From contig JASANH010000086.1 in NCBI GenBank assembly GCA_030248295.1, forward strand, positions 1-64,000: 64,000 bases of DNA, in the 5' to 3' direction. A program made the translations under genes and the position numbers. The notes beneath the pieces were generated by a model. It searched no databases. It saw nothing but the letters and a program-made list of their open reading frames with translations, and had not been told where the DNA came from. Shown piece after piece: positions 23,330-34,272 of the stretch (position 1 is the first letter of the stretch; each line of letters begins with the position of its first letter). This stretch comes from Mesodorylaimus sp. YZB2_4. Taxonomy: Eukaryota > Nematoda > Enoplea > Dorylaimida > Dorylaimidae.

Positions 23330-24244
23330 GGTACTTGCGAACAGCGAAACTGCCAGCCACTATCCGCCAAGCAAACGACGGCTACGAAAAAATTCTTCAA
23401 ACCAGCCGGGCGCCAGCAAACTTGATCAGTTTTGAAAGCCAGCCAAACAGATCCACCGTCTCCTGTTTGCAGCCAGCCAAGCCTAAAAACCTGAAAGATC
23501 GATAAGCTTCCTAGTGAAAGACGAAGCGATGAAGGACATGAGATCACAACGAGGATGCAAAAAAGCAGGCCGCACAAGAAGACCAGTTGACCATTGCAGC
23601 TGGAGGCACATTCCTGTACAAAGCGCTCTCCAAGTCGCAATAGGCAGCTCGAGGGCTTCCTCCAAACAAATTTACACGGACTGCACTACGTACATAGTAA
23701 CGGAACCCCTAAATGCATCAGAAGGATTCACGCCCCTACAAAAGCAACAAATAAAACTTCCCCTTTGGTTACCTGTACATGCAGGTTTTCCAACTTTTCC
23801 GGCTATCCTTTCCTTCATCGCCGAATGATTGGTCGCTGTTTGGTTTTTATTCGCATGGCTGGCGTTTAGCTTCCTCGCCAGCCAGCCGCCAGACCATGCA
23901 CGCCTTTCAAAACATCTGGCTAGCTCGTCGGAGATCTTAATCATCGTTTACCAAGCAATCACCAGAATCGCATACAAATGAAGTGGCAACAGGCCAGAAA
24001 GAAAGTCCGTCAATAAAAAGACAGGATGTCTGAAACAAAACACCCTATTCCAATGAAATACCCACCTATTTTAGTAGAGGAAAGACTTTCTCCCAGTAAT
24101 TAGACCACACTGAATCTGAATCCGTGAAGAAATTTGCAGTACAAATCCATTTCCGCGAGCAAAATCGTCAATTAGAACATTTCCGCCTCTCTGAACGCCT
24201 GTCACTGCGTGGCGTGGCCCCTTAAGAATTGTCTGCTACTTTCC
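23330..24244. other. Right internal non-coding region of the Kolobok-type element
   Basis: This is presumably the promoter and 5' UTR of the glycoprotein gene plus the subterminal region. The motif GCCAGCC and variants occur repeatedly between 23350 and 23480 and again near 23880. Open frames here are short, overlap on both strands and have no recognisable motif. Confidence 0.5.
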
Positions 24245-24269
24245 CGCCAATTTGTTGTTCGGGAATCCT
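24245..24269 (-). repeat. Right terminal inverted repeat of the Kolobok-type element
   Basis: The reverse complement starts AGGATTCCCGAACAACAAAT, matching the left end. It is followed outward by TTAA at 24270-24273. Confidence 0.88.
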
Positions 24270-24273
24270 TTAA
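24270..24273. repeat. TTAA target-site duplication, right
   Basis: Matches the TTAA at 15896-15899. Confidence 0.85.
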
Positions 24274-24880
24274 CATACCTGACACTTGAAATTGATGCTG
24301 CATTTTCTCCTTTTAAGATTTTAGCTTGTGAGCTTCTGACAAGAGAAAATTGGGAAAAAAGCTGAAGTAGCGATCGACTTCTGAGTTGAGTCCGCCTTAT
24401 TGTAAGTGGGCAACGAAAAATTATAATTATAGAGGTTTCGAGGGATATATTTTGTAATCTTGTAAAATTTTTCAATAATCACTAAAAACGTAGAGCAGCA
24501 TAGTTTTTTTTTTAACTGTGTGATGTGCTGCTGGCTAAAGCAGAGTTTGCATATTTTTTGGTTGTTTAGGTTATCTAACTGACAAATTGCAGCAGGTAAG
24601 TAGGGCCTGGATTTCCAACTGGTGGAAAGGATAGCCCGAAATATCGGGAAATGGGCAGCAGTCTGGAGTGAATATCGGGCTCGGCTGTGCCCCAGTGAGT
24701 AGCTGTGCTGTCGAGCCTCCCACGCACTCAAGTAGGCATGGTGTGACTGCTGTTTTCTCCCGCAGACGCCTGGAAGTTTTTTTTGAAACCACCCTGAGTT
24801 CAGATCTCTGTTTTAACTTTCGTGGGCCGAAACCCGTTTTGCCTAGCCGGCCAGCAGTCAAACCTCCTAACCAGGGCTGT
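24274..24880. other. No recognisable gene
   Basis: AT-rich, with a poly-T run near 24505. No coding signal. Confidence 0.5.
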
Positions 24881-25262
24881 GCGGGGACCGGCACACGCAG
24901 CAGCTTTCCTCTGCGTGTCTCCAGTGGGAGCACCTCCACGCGAGGGCATCCTGGACTGGACACCGGCTTCCTCGGACGATTGTGGGCGGGTTTTAAACCC
25001 TGTCGGTGTTCGACAACCGGGACTGTCGCCTCGTTTGGCTTGCGTCTCTCCCCTCGGAGCACCTCTATATTACTGGGTGAGTCACCCACGGCCTGGCGTG
25101 CGAGGTCAGCGAGGGCTTATAGTTCGCAAACTGACCTCCATCACTGGGGATCGAACCCGGGACGAGTCCAACCACTCGCTCCCAAGCAATATTTGGAGAG
25201 ACGAATGCCGAGCCGCTGCACCCCTGCGGCCGCCAAGTTCGCTGTGACTGGCCGCAAGATAT
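24880..25262 (-). repeat. tRNA-derived SINE-like sequence
   Basis: On the minus strand a GC-rich segment carries a CGGCTCGGCATTCG A-box-like start (about 25215) and a perfect B box, GGGTTCGATCCCC (about 25145-25157). It continues into a body holding two GGAGCACCTC-type motifs on the plus strand (24928 and 25058). The promoter layout and lack of coding frames fit a tRNA-derived SINE. Confidence 0.6.
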
Positions 25263-25903
25263 GACCAAGTGAATCTGTTTTGTCATAAGCTTTCTGGGTT
25301 TTTGAGAGATCTTTGGAAATAAAAAGCATTGGCCAGATGGGGCGAGGGTAACGGGGAGTTGAGATAGTCTGCGTACTTTCATGCATTGTGGTATTGTGGG
25401 TATGCTTTTCATTGCTAAAATTTCGATATGGAATTTATCAGAAGGTGTGAAAAACTTTGTGAGAAGGCCCTCGGACTCCTGTAGGGTCATATATGACCCC
25501 ACGGTAAATGGGAATTTCCATTGGACCAAAAAACACTAATTAATTATCATCCAATCAAAAAACCAGAGTGATACAACACAACTAACCTTTTTTTACAGAG
25601 TTTCATATGTTTGATCGCCAGGTTATCACTAATTATCACCAAATTCTATCTAAATCGGTAATTGGCCGGGGGAGGGGGGCGCGCACAGGTATGCGCAGGT
25701 AGCACGTTGACAGGTAGGCGGGGGGCTCGATATAAAGAATCGTTGTAAATCAGCGGATTTAGCCACAATCATTTCGAGATGATCAAACTATGCGAAAATG
25801 AAAGGGGAATGAAGCTATAGAGATCGATTATCTTATCTAAAATTTTTGAAAATTTTGTCTCCCCAAAAACGATGCGCCGCGAAGCACCATAGTCCGCCCA
25901 TGG
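25263..25903. other. No recognisable gene
   Basis: Contains a G-rich patch (about 25665-25685). No coding or structural RNA signature. Confidence 0.5.
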
Positions 25904-26410
25904 CTATACTATATGTGATAAATCACTGGCTCGCACCGAAGCGGGCGCCCCCTAACGGTATGAATCAGTCAGCGTTGCCGGCATTCTCCATGAAAGCCCG
26001 GAAAGGAATGATATCAAATGAAGAGTGCCAAGAGGCATGAAATCAGTCAAATGTGGACAATTTGAACTGTCATCACGTTTGGGCGAAAACATCGTTATTT
26101 TGAATTTGCCGCCAATCAGGTTCGAAGGCATACTGTGCACAGCTGCGCAACATAGTCAGCTTGCCGCATCCTAGCAGACGAGATGGATAAGAACCTGATT
26201 GGCGGCAAATTCAAAATAACGATGTTTTCGCCCAAACGTGATGACAGTTCAAATTGTCCACATTTAACTGATTTCATGCCTCTTGGCACTGTTCATTTGA
26301 TATCATTCCTTTCCGGGCTTTCATGGAGAATGCCGGCAACGCTGACTGATTCATACCGTTAGGGGGCGCCCGCTTCGGTGCGAGCCAGTGATTTATCACA
26401 TATAGTATAG
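25904..26410. repeat. Near-perfect palindrome with 220-bp arms
   Basis: Bases 25904-26123 and 26191-26410 are reverse complements with only about two or three mismatches, around a 67-bp spacer. Either arm can form a long hairpin. The outer part of the arm is also related to 33340-33480, so it belongs to a repeat family and is probably a fold-back transposon rather than a gene. Confidence 0.9.
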
Positions 26411-27412
26411 CCGTGAGCATGGCAATACTTCCAGAGAACCAGAGGGAACCCTGGGCGCTTGCCATAAGCTTCTACAAGCGCGAAATTTACTGCAGCATGC
26501 GTATCCGGTTACGTAGTTCTTCCAGCACTCTGTACCCATGTGCACAGAGCAGTACAAAGCCAATTGTGAAAAGAATTACTGTTGATAATTTCCCCGTGCG
26601 CGGTTGTTTATGTAGTTTCAGTTCGTAACAGTAATGCCTCTAAACTGAAGAAAGCTTTAGAGCGACGTCAGTACAAAACCAATTGCCGCGGCACGCAGCT
26701 TTTCTCGCTTAAAACTTCTGAAGTAAAGCGCTCTGCATCATTCATCATCTAGCGCGTATGATACCCGCTAGATGTAAGATGCGCCCGCAGGTGCTTTGGT
26801 GCTCTGGCTACAGAGAAATATTAGTAAGGTAGCGGTTTTACTGATAAAAAAAAGACGATAGTCGGCAATGTTAACACAAACAATCTTCTCTTTCTCTAGC
26901 CTGCATATTCTGGTGGTCTGTTGAGTAGGACATTAGTTATTGATTTGATTCGGTAAGACTTCCAGTTTGCGGCGATGTAAAGGTCTGCTCGCCTGCTCAT
27001 CAAGGTCAGAGCGCCAAGTTCAAATTTTTTGATTAAAAAAATGTAAAACATGATAGTTTGTTAGAAGGTCAAGTCTGATGCGAGGAATTCAATGAAACTA
27101 TTATTTCCGCGATAGCATTCGAATTCCAAATTTGAACCCTACTGTTCCTTGCATGCTAGCCCATGGGCCAGTTCTTTCCGTGTTAGAGAACTGGTTTGAG
27201 CGTGGTTAGGAGAGCCTGAGAATTCCTCAAGTATAGCCATGGCCGTGAGTCCGCTGCCGCGCACACATGCGCAGGCTCGCGCCGCGGATAGCAGTAAAAT
27301 GTAATTTAGGATACGAGCGAAAAAACAAAAAAAAGAACTTTAAAATATGTTTTCTGGGTCAATTTTTATGCGGTTTTTTGCAAGGGTCACTTTTTTGATG
27401 GGAGTCCGAGGG
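26411..27412. repeat. Dispersed repeat modules shared with 32.27-33.5 kb
   Basis: The blocks at about 26480-26630, 26865-26935 and 27000-27260 have divergent relatives at about 32860-33000, 33235-33305 and 32270-32490, all on the same strand but in a different order. No open reading frame is conserved between the copies. Confidence 0.65.
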
Positions 27413-27909
27413 ACCTATCTAGACAGAGGCCATTCACCCTCATTAGACTCGAACTCAAAACGCTATGACTTTACAGTACACTGCAGGCCCCCCGAACGAC
27501 CGCGCCCCCTTGAGATAACTTTCCATTTATCGATTATCGATTATCTAACGATCGGATTGGAAATTAAACAAAAAATTGATACTGTCTTATAGAGCTCGAA
27601 ATTCTCTACAAACTTCGTGTCTACGAAAATTTCTATAATATCTAAATAATACCTACATAAATAGAACGCAGAGTGCAGCGGAAACGCAAAGAGGCACCTA
27701 TCTAGACAGAGGCAATTCACCCTTATTAGACTCGAACTCAAAACGCTATGACTTTACAGTACACTGCAGGCCCCCCCCCCCACACGACCGCGCCCCCTAG
27801 CGATAACTTTCCATTTATCGATTATCGATTATCTAACGATCGGATTGGAAATTAAAGAAAAAATTAATACTGTCTTATAGAGCTCGAAATTCTCTACAAA
27901 CTTCGTATT
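27413..27909. repeat. Direct tandem repeat, two units at 283-bp spacing, with tRNA-like box
   Basis: The segment 27413-27618 recurs at 27696-27908 with few changes. Each unit contains ATTATCGATTATC and, on the minus strand, a B-box-like GAGTTCGAGTC. This suggests a tRNA-derived repeat present twice in tandem. Confidence 0.8.
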
Positions 27910-28369
27910 GACCAAAATGCGCCTTACCGCTGAAAATTTCGAGATAATCCACTCGGAACGTTTTGCTGTGTTGAAGGAGTCCGGACGTTTGCGTTTGCGT
28001 ACAGATTTGCAGCAGTGTGAGGTAAGAAGCATTTGAAATTCATGTCTGGTACCAATCTGTTAAAAAAAAAAAATCAAACTAGGAATGCATGGAATTATGT
28101 AGTGTCTGGTAGCTAAGCGTGAGAAGGTGAAGCGTGGGAAATAAGTAAGCGACGTCTGGAAAAGGCGTTATCCAATGAGTGGTCAGCTTTTTGTAATGAG
28201 GGCTGGGGTTTCCTTCTGAATGCCCACGATTAGTGGAGCTAGTGCATCACGTGACTGTCTAGAATCAAAGGCGGAGTTTCAGAGGAGACCAGTAGCCCAG
28301 GACAGTATGGTCCACTTGCTTGGCGATTTTTCTGTTGGTCGGTCGGTAAGTTAGCTCAGTCGTATCGCT
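27910..28369. other. Upstream region of the two-repeat gene
   Basis: No gene seen. A CGGTCGGTAAGT sequence about 30 bp before the ATG at 28370 could be a 5' UTR splice donor, but this is speculative. Confidence 0.35.
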
Positions 28370-28948
28370 ATGGCTAAAGCTGAAAACTGCATTTCTTTGG
28401 ATAGCTTACAACGGCTAGTGGTTTCTGGTGTATGGAAAACTCGTCAAGACTTGATCAGTGAAATATTTGCGCGATACGTGGAGCTTGCTGCTGGTCAACA
28501 CACGACTAATTTTGTCACCAATGAATTTTGGGATGCAGTTGAAAATGGGTACATCTTCGACGACGATGAGGAAGCTGAGTGTTATGTCCCGATCACAATT
28601 GGCCAACTGCAGGAGTGCGTCGAGTCAGGAATTTGGATCGGTCGGCCATTACTTCGCGATCAGTTTTTACAAAGTTATCTTCAGCTCTCTCGGGGTCACC
28701 AATCCACGCAATTTGAAACGAACAATTTTTGGAACAGCATCTTTGAAAATAGCGAGGAGGAAGCCAATGGCATGGATATCAATCATCAGCAAGAAGGCCA
28801 TGGAGACGCCGCAGGCGACGATCAGCCGCAAATATCATCGGATCAAGGCGATGATGAGCACACAGCAATCTTTTTTTTTTTTTTAAAAAGCGCGCATGCG
28901 TACTTATCATTAGAGAAGAAAACAAAAAAAAAGTGGACATATAAGTAA
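28370..28948 (+). CDS. Unknown acidic protein with two tandem ~60-aa repeats (192 aa)
   Basis: The ATG at 28370 opens a frame with two copies of one domain. Residues about 9-70 contain SLDSLQRLV..GVW..R..L and QHTTNF.TNEFWDAVENG. Residues about 75-133 contain TIGQLQECV..GIW..R..L and HQSTQF.TNNFWNSIFEN. The shared pattern is helix, GxWxxRxxL, a helix with Tyr-x-Leu/Ala, then a TxFxTNxFW block. An acidic Asp/Glu/Gln tail follows. The last about 20 residues are read through a poly-T run (28870) and may not be real. I do not recognise the family. Codon use and the intact repeats suggest a real gene. Confidence 0.6.
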   Translation: MAKAENCISLDSLQRLVVSGVWKTRQDLISEIFARYVELAAGQHTTNFVTNEFWDAVENGYIFDDDEEAECYVPITIGQLQECVESGIWIGRPLLRDQFLQSYLQLSRGHQSTQFETNNFWNSIFENSEEEANGMDINHQQEGHGDAAGDDQPQISSDQGDDEHTAIFFFFLKSAHAYLSLEKKTKKKWTYK

Positions 28949-29158
28949 GCAGATATCATGCAAAAAAAGTTCATGTTCATATGTATTCATCGTCAATTCA
29001 TATCAAACGTGCTTAAATAGGTAATCATCAGTGGGCGTGTCTAGACAGTCAGTGCCAGGCATCAGTCAGAGGTGACAGTCAGTGCAACATAAAACATTAT
29101 GTCAGTCAATGTACGTATATGCATATCAGTCAGAGTGTCAGGCATGCAAAGCCTCCTG

Positions 29159-30208
29159 CTATTCGTTGTGCGGCTCATTGTCGCCTACAGATTCATTCAC
29201 TTCTCCGTCACCAACCTGGAAACTAATCACGTGGATGCTCAAGTCGTCGCCCGTCTCATTGCCCGAGTCGCCATCCGAATCGTTGTCCGAGTCGGGTAGC
29301 ATGTTGGCGTTGTGCATGTCTGACACCAAAACTACCACCAGACGCTGATAAAATTTCACGATGTAACAGTTTCCATGCGCATGCATGTGGATATCGAACT
29401 CGATATTATCGAGCTTCATGAAGATGGGGCCGTTCTGGTCAGTACTGACTATTTTCAGCACGAGTCCGCGGTCCAGAGCAGTGTTGTTAATGACGTCGTT
29501 GGCATCCGTGATCACTCCGGTGCAGATGCTGCTACAATCACGAATCTCCACAAAATCCAGATGCGCGTGAGCAGTGATCAGCGAACGGACATATGAGTTG
29601 CTGACCAGGATGCTATCCGCGAGAACGAGCGTAGTGACCGTGGCAGGTATGCGACCGCACCATCCAGTGCAAAACTGAGCAGCTAATGTCAGTTGCGTGA
29701 TGTTGGTAAAGTGCCCCAGGTATTCGGCTGGATTAAAGAGCTGATGGATGGTATTCGTCGCGAAGCTGACGTAAGGAATAGAACGATGGACGAAATTTTT
29801 GATCGTGGCTTGGACCATCAGTGGGGGCTCACCGATGAACTGAATGCGTGCGGGTGCCAGACGGCGCAAAAGCAAGTTCAGCTCGCCAGCGGCTTCCTCG
29901 GGTACAGTCAGACGATAGCTGAAGACGACAATTCGGACCTGTTCCGATTGTACCCACGGGAAATGTGGTCGTGTTGTGGCGTCGTGTTTCCTGATCGCAG
30001 TATTCACTGGATTTCCGCCGAAACGGAGACCGCGGTTAGCCTCGATGATGAGGTAATAACCCATCTCCAGTTCGAAAGATTTCGGTGGCGAATCGCGAAC
30101 GATCTTGTTCAACGTAGCCGTCGTCAATTCGAGATTCATGCGGTCTCGCAGAGGTAATTCTTTCACGACTTTCAGGAGAATTTCCGCTGGTAGCTGGTCC
30201 AGGTTCAT
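29159..30208 (-). CDS. F-box-type protein (349 aa)
   Basis: I take the ATG at 30208 as the start, because the family begins MNLDQLPAEILLKV; the frame stays open upstream only through non-ATG codons. Residues 1-45 fit an F-box (LPAEILLKVVKELPLRDRM followed by a hydrophobic helix), which would bind Skp1 in an SCF ubiquitin ligase. The rest, about residues 100-300, has weakly leucine-repeat-like strands (ITQLTL, VTTLVLADS, LDFVEIRDC), consistent with a substrate-recognition domain. The C-terminus is Asp/Glu-rich. No intron is evident. F-box proteins of this sort are greatly expanded in some invertebrates. Confidence 0.7.
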   Translation of the reverse strand: MNLDQLPAEILLKVVKELPLRDRMNLELTTATLNKIVRDSPPKSFELEMGYYLIIEANRGLRFGGNPVNTAIRKHDATTRPHFPWVQSEQVRIVVFSYRLTVPEEAAGELNLLLRRLAPARIQFIGEPPLMVQATIKNFVHRSIPYVSFATNTIHQLFNPAEYLGHFTNITQLTLAAQFCTGWCGRIPATVTTLVLADSILVSNSYVRSLITAHAHLDFVEIRDCSSICTGVITDANDVINNTALDRGLVLKIVSTDQNGPIFMKLDNIEFDIHMHAHGNCYIVKFYQRLVVVLVSDMHNANMLPDSDNDSDGDSGNETGDDLSIHVISFQVGDGEVNESVGDNEPHNE

Positions 30209-30308
30209 TTTTTTTTGGACCGAGAGAGAGTGAAAAAATTGCGAATGAAACGACGATGCGTTCAATCCTCAAAGACCGAAGTGACCGCCGAGCTTTGGTA
30301 GCTCCTCC

Positions 30309-30317
30309 TTATATACT
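30309..30317 (-). promoter_or_regulatory. TATA box of the F-box-type gene
   Basis: TATATAAGG on the minus strand, about 100 bp upstream of the chosen ATG. The spacing is compatible with a short 5' UTR. Confidence 0.5.
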
Positions 30318-32266
30318 GTCTGCCTTTACCCTGCAGCTGTTTTCTCATGCCTCGACCAAGAAAGTGCCTTTGCGCCTGTCTGGTGTCCTTTATACCATTT
30401 TTGTTTTTATTCCGGCACTCTTTTGTAAGCTGGCTTTCGTTCCCAGTATGACCGTGTATGTCTGACGCTTTCAATCTGATTCTTCCCCACACCAAACTAG
30501 AGCCACAGTACCCCCCCCCCCCCCGATCCCGTTTTTTAAGACGTCTCGCAGTTTAGTAAGTCATTACCAGCTTACATGTGAACAACACCTCGAGCTAATG
30601 GCAGCTGGCTCCTCTTTTGTACAGCCTTTGCATTCCCATGCCCTTCTTTGTATAGCAGGTGGCCGTCTGGCTCAGTCAAAGCAAAACATTGCGCGAAGTG
30701 CACCGCGAATGGTCACCATTGACCATTTACGATAAGACACTCACTGACTGACAAGTGACCAGAAGCTGTAGCTACTCCGTTCCTTGTATGAACTGCATTG
30801 TTTTACAAATGCTGTTTTCGTACAATTGCCGCAGCAAGAAAAGCACAGAGCACTAAGCAAATAGAAAAAAAGCTGAGATAATAGATCTGTTAACTTGACC
30901 ATTTACACTCAGGTGTGAAATCAACACATGCTCGTCTGTCCTTACAACAAACAGTCTGATGAATCTGCATTGCCTATGGGATGAGCTTGAGAAAAAGACC
31001 CTCTGATTTTTTGTCTGACTGACTAGAAGCTTGGGAACGATGCGGGCGGGCGGGGTGGGAGCATGTGAAAGCTAAGGCGCCGTCTGGTCGGACATGGTCA
31101 GCATAAAGCGACGGGCTTGTCTGACGTCAGGGGGAGGGGGCTCATATACAATGAACGTGGCTATCTTAATGCATGTGCCTATACCCACGTGTTTAGACCA
31201 TAGAGGGAGGGATAACTACTCTACTCGAGAATAGACACAAGTGTACATGGAAAAAAACTTATTTTTGACAAAAAATTCAAATTTCTCACAAAATGGCGGG
31301 AGAATCTTTGTGAATTACTGATCATCCCCAGCATCCAGACTATGTCCACACATATAGCACCCGATCATCTGAGAGAACGGTTCAGTATGGACATCTAGGC
31401 GCAAAGGCATTGTTTAGTAGACTGTCATTTGCACAGCCTGCACATAAAACGGATGCTTACGTGTTTTGGTGAATAACGATCAACAATTAAACACCGAAAC
31501 TGTTTTGATAACGTTGCTATACATTGTTAGCCAATTCGAATTACTCGTACCCGGTAGCAGCCGGGCGCTTTTTCTAGGGTCTAAAAATTAAAGAAGTCAA
31601 CATCAGCCCCAAAAGCCTAACCTTATCAACTTTCTTGCAAATGCTTGACCCATGTTTGATAGGGCTATGTGTCCATACAGAGCATGAAGACAGAGTCTGA
31701 TATTACAGCGTCACGCTTCTGAAATTGAGAATTTCCCAAGGCGATATGGGCTTGAAGAGCACATAAAATGCACGTAAATTTTCAAAATCGCTAATAAAAT
31801 CAGAGAGAGCAAAACATGAGGGTAGGAGCCTGGATTTTGGTAATTCGATATCGTAGAATTTATTTATGCTGATTTCCGACCGGTTAAAACAAGATTAATG
31901 ACGGTCCGGGGTCTTTCAAAAATAATTCCTTAAAAATTTCCCAAGATCAAAACATCGCGAAAATTCTTATTTTCAACGAAAATGAATGAAGATCACCTTA
32001 ATCGACGCAGAAAAATTTTCTGAATTTCATACAGTTAGTTTTGGTCGACTCCGTAGGCAATTAATGGGTGATTAGGTCAAAAATCGAAAAATCGACCAAG
32101 AGTCGCTTGCGACCAGTCGCGCGTAGTGCACACTTGCAAGTCGGACTGATCCCACTGGAGCTCGATGCACACGTTTTCCGAGGCAGTTATATGCACAGTG
32201 AAGGCATGAGAAAAGCCCGTGCCTTATTTTCGCGATTGCAGCAATTTATAGCAAGCGCCCAGACAA
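30318..32266. other. No recognisable gene
   Basis: Contains a poly-C run (about 30511-30524) and AT-rich DNA. No coding, tRNA or repeat structure that I can support. Confidence 0.55.
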
Positions 32267-33490
32267 GAACCTGCGTGCCGACAAATTTAAATTTCTCAAA
32301 AAAAAAATTTCGTAGGAAGATGCAGTCTGATGCGAGGAATTTAATGAAAGTGTTATTTCCGCGATAGCATTCGAATTTCAAATTTAAACCCTACCGTTTC
32401 ATGAAGGAGAGCCTATGGGCAGGTTCTTTCCGTTTAGAGAACCGGTTTGAGCGTGGTTCGGAGAGCCTGGAATTCCAAAGTGCAGCCATGTGCTTGGGTG
32501 AAAACTCCTGTATTTTCAATTTATCGATAATCAGGTTCGTCGGCGGTGTGGCAACTCCCTACCCTCCTAAAAACGCCACGCGACTAAACGCGCCAGGCCA
32601 GGTGACCGTTTTACCGTTTCAGCAACGAAAGCAGGTGCGAGGTCGCTCAATGGACGACAAGCATAAAATTTAAGCAATCTCAGTTTTTAACCAGCTTCTC
32701 GCTTTATTTTATTTCAATTCATTTTGTCGCATGACGTCACACTAGGCGCGCACACGCCGACTTGGACAGGTCAACCGCCATCCATTTCGCCCCATCAAGT
32801 GTCTGCTAGACCACGCGAAGCCGAAATTCGAGAAAAGCCCGTGCCCTATTTGCTGCAGCATGCGCATCTGGTTACGTAGTTTTTCCAGCACTCTGCACCC
32901 ATATGCACAGAGCAATACAGAACCAGTTGTGTTGATTACTTGAACTTGAAGAAATACTGTTGATTATTTTCCCGTGTGCGGTTCTTTATGCAGCTTTAGG
33001 TTGTAAAAGCTAAATTCCTCCAACATCGAGATAACGGCAAAGAAAAATTAGCTTTTCTCTGAACTTTAGAAAATTAAGCACTCTGCAATCGTCATCGTTC
33101 AACGATTTGCTCAATCCAGGCTCACTTCTTAATAAACGTATAATGCGGGCCAGATGTCCTAGATGCGCACGCAGGTGCTTTCGCGCTTGGGCAAACGCTA
33201 CCGGGAAATATCAGCAGCTGCTTCACCTATAAAATAAACACGATAGTCAGTAATGTTAATACAAACAATCTTCCCTTTCTCTAGCCAGCTTATTTGGAAG
33301 GTCTGTTCGTTTGGGACATCTGTCTGGCTTCATCATTATTCCTTCTGGCTTCACTTATTATCATTCCTTTCTGGGCTTTCATGGAGAATGCCGACCATGC
33401 GTACTGACTCCTACCATAAAGGGGCGCGGATGTCGGTGCGAGCCAGTGATTTATCTCATATAGTTTAGCCATGGAGCGATCCATGGATAC
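32267..33490. repeat. Dispersed repeat modules, second copy (see 25.9-27.3 kb)
   Basis: The blocks 32270-32490, 32860-33000, 33235-33305 and 33340-33480 are related to 27000-27260, 26480-26630, 26865-26935 and 26300-26420 respectively. The order is changed and divergence is moderate (perhaps 80-85% by eye). No coding potential. Confidence 0.65.
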
Positions 33491-34167
33491 ACTGCATGAG
33501 CCGAAGGCGCTAGATCGACCGCTTAAAAAAAAAACACCAGCGCTGAAAACGGATGTCGCGAATGGTATGACTCATTTGTTACACTGGGATATACGAGATA
33601 TCGAAAAAGCGGCGAGCAGCATTGAGAAGGAAATAAGGTGAATTGTCCTGTTGCCTACGGCGCCTCGATCTGTCGAATTTAAGAAAAATTTAAATTTCCC
33701 GCTCTACAGGTACGGTTGGCCGCTTACGACAGCAAGTTAATGTCTGCTGGAGACGGTACTGCATTGATGACGGAAAATGACCAAAAGCTGGCTAGAAATC
33801 AACTAAAATAGATGCGAAGCAAGACTGAAATTGCTCGAAGGAGTGTTTCACGGAAAAAATTACCTGGAAAGACTGGCTCTTTTTTACTTTACCCACAATC
33901 GCCACTTTTCCTTGTTTTCGCATTTCTTTACCTCCTTCCCCTCTTCGACATCACCGCGGATTCTTCTTGTCGCATCCGTGCTTGAACCTGAAGAGAGAAA
34001 CACGATTAGATTGAGAGGCCGAGGTGCTAACCCCTGTGCAATGGCCCTACTCGAAGAGATAAGGAACGTGGTCGGTAATATGGGAATTTTCGTGCAGTAA
34101 CAAAATTCGCCCGAACTCGCGCGCCTGAAAATGTAAAAGAAAGCTGACCGAGGGCGGTGGCACCGGC

Positions 34168-34213
34168 CAGCCCCGCCCTAACTCACGCGCGCGCGCTCGT
34201 TAGGGCGGGGCTG
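34168..34213. repeat. 15-bp perfect inverted repeat around an alternating CG loop
   Basis: CAGCCCCGCCCTAAC (34168-34182) and its exact complement (34199-34213) flank a 16-bp CGCG-rich loop. It lies 60 bp past the transposase stop, inside the Merlin-like element. It could be a hairpin terminator-like or subterminal structure. Confidence 0.8.
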
Positions 34214-34272
34214 TCCACCCCGACAGAATTCGCTCAAATTTCAAATGCACCGAAATTTATTTTCACATATTT

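Larger units (their letters stand above)
15900..24269. mobile_element. Kolobok-type DNA transposon carrying transposase, ballast-domain gene and envelope-like glycoprotein
   Basis: The left end starts AGGGTTCCCGAACAACAAAT. The right end, read inward on the minus strand, starts AGGATTCCCGAACAACAAAT. The shared terminal inverted repeat is about 25 bp with one mismatch. TTAA stands immediately outside each end (15896-15899 and 24270-24273). TTAA duplication is the hallmark of the Kolobok and piggyBac superfamilies, and the encoded transposase fits Kolobok rather than piggyBac. Three intact genes lie inside: transposase (minus), P2X7-ballast-like protein (plus, divergent from it) and a type I membrane glycoprotein (minus, convergent with the ballast gene). 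All frames are open and the multi-exon genes sum to exact codon multiples, so the copy looks young and possibly active. Confidence 0.88.

Noticed and set aside
15900-24269. piggyBac element (because of TTAA)
   Set aside because: The transposase lacks piggyBac DDD-domain motifs and instead has the DGxxDSPG and ESFH blocks.
24669-25264. 198-codon plus-strand frame as a gene
   Set aside because: It runs through a tRNA-derived SINE and is open because of GC-rich composition; there is a long frame antisense as well.
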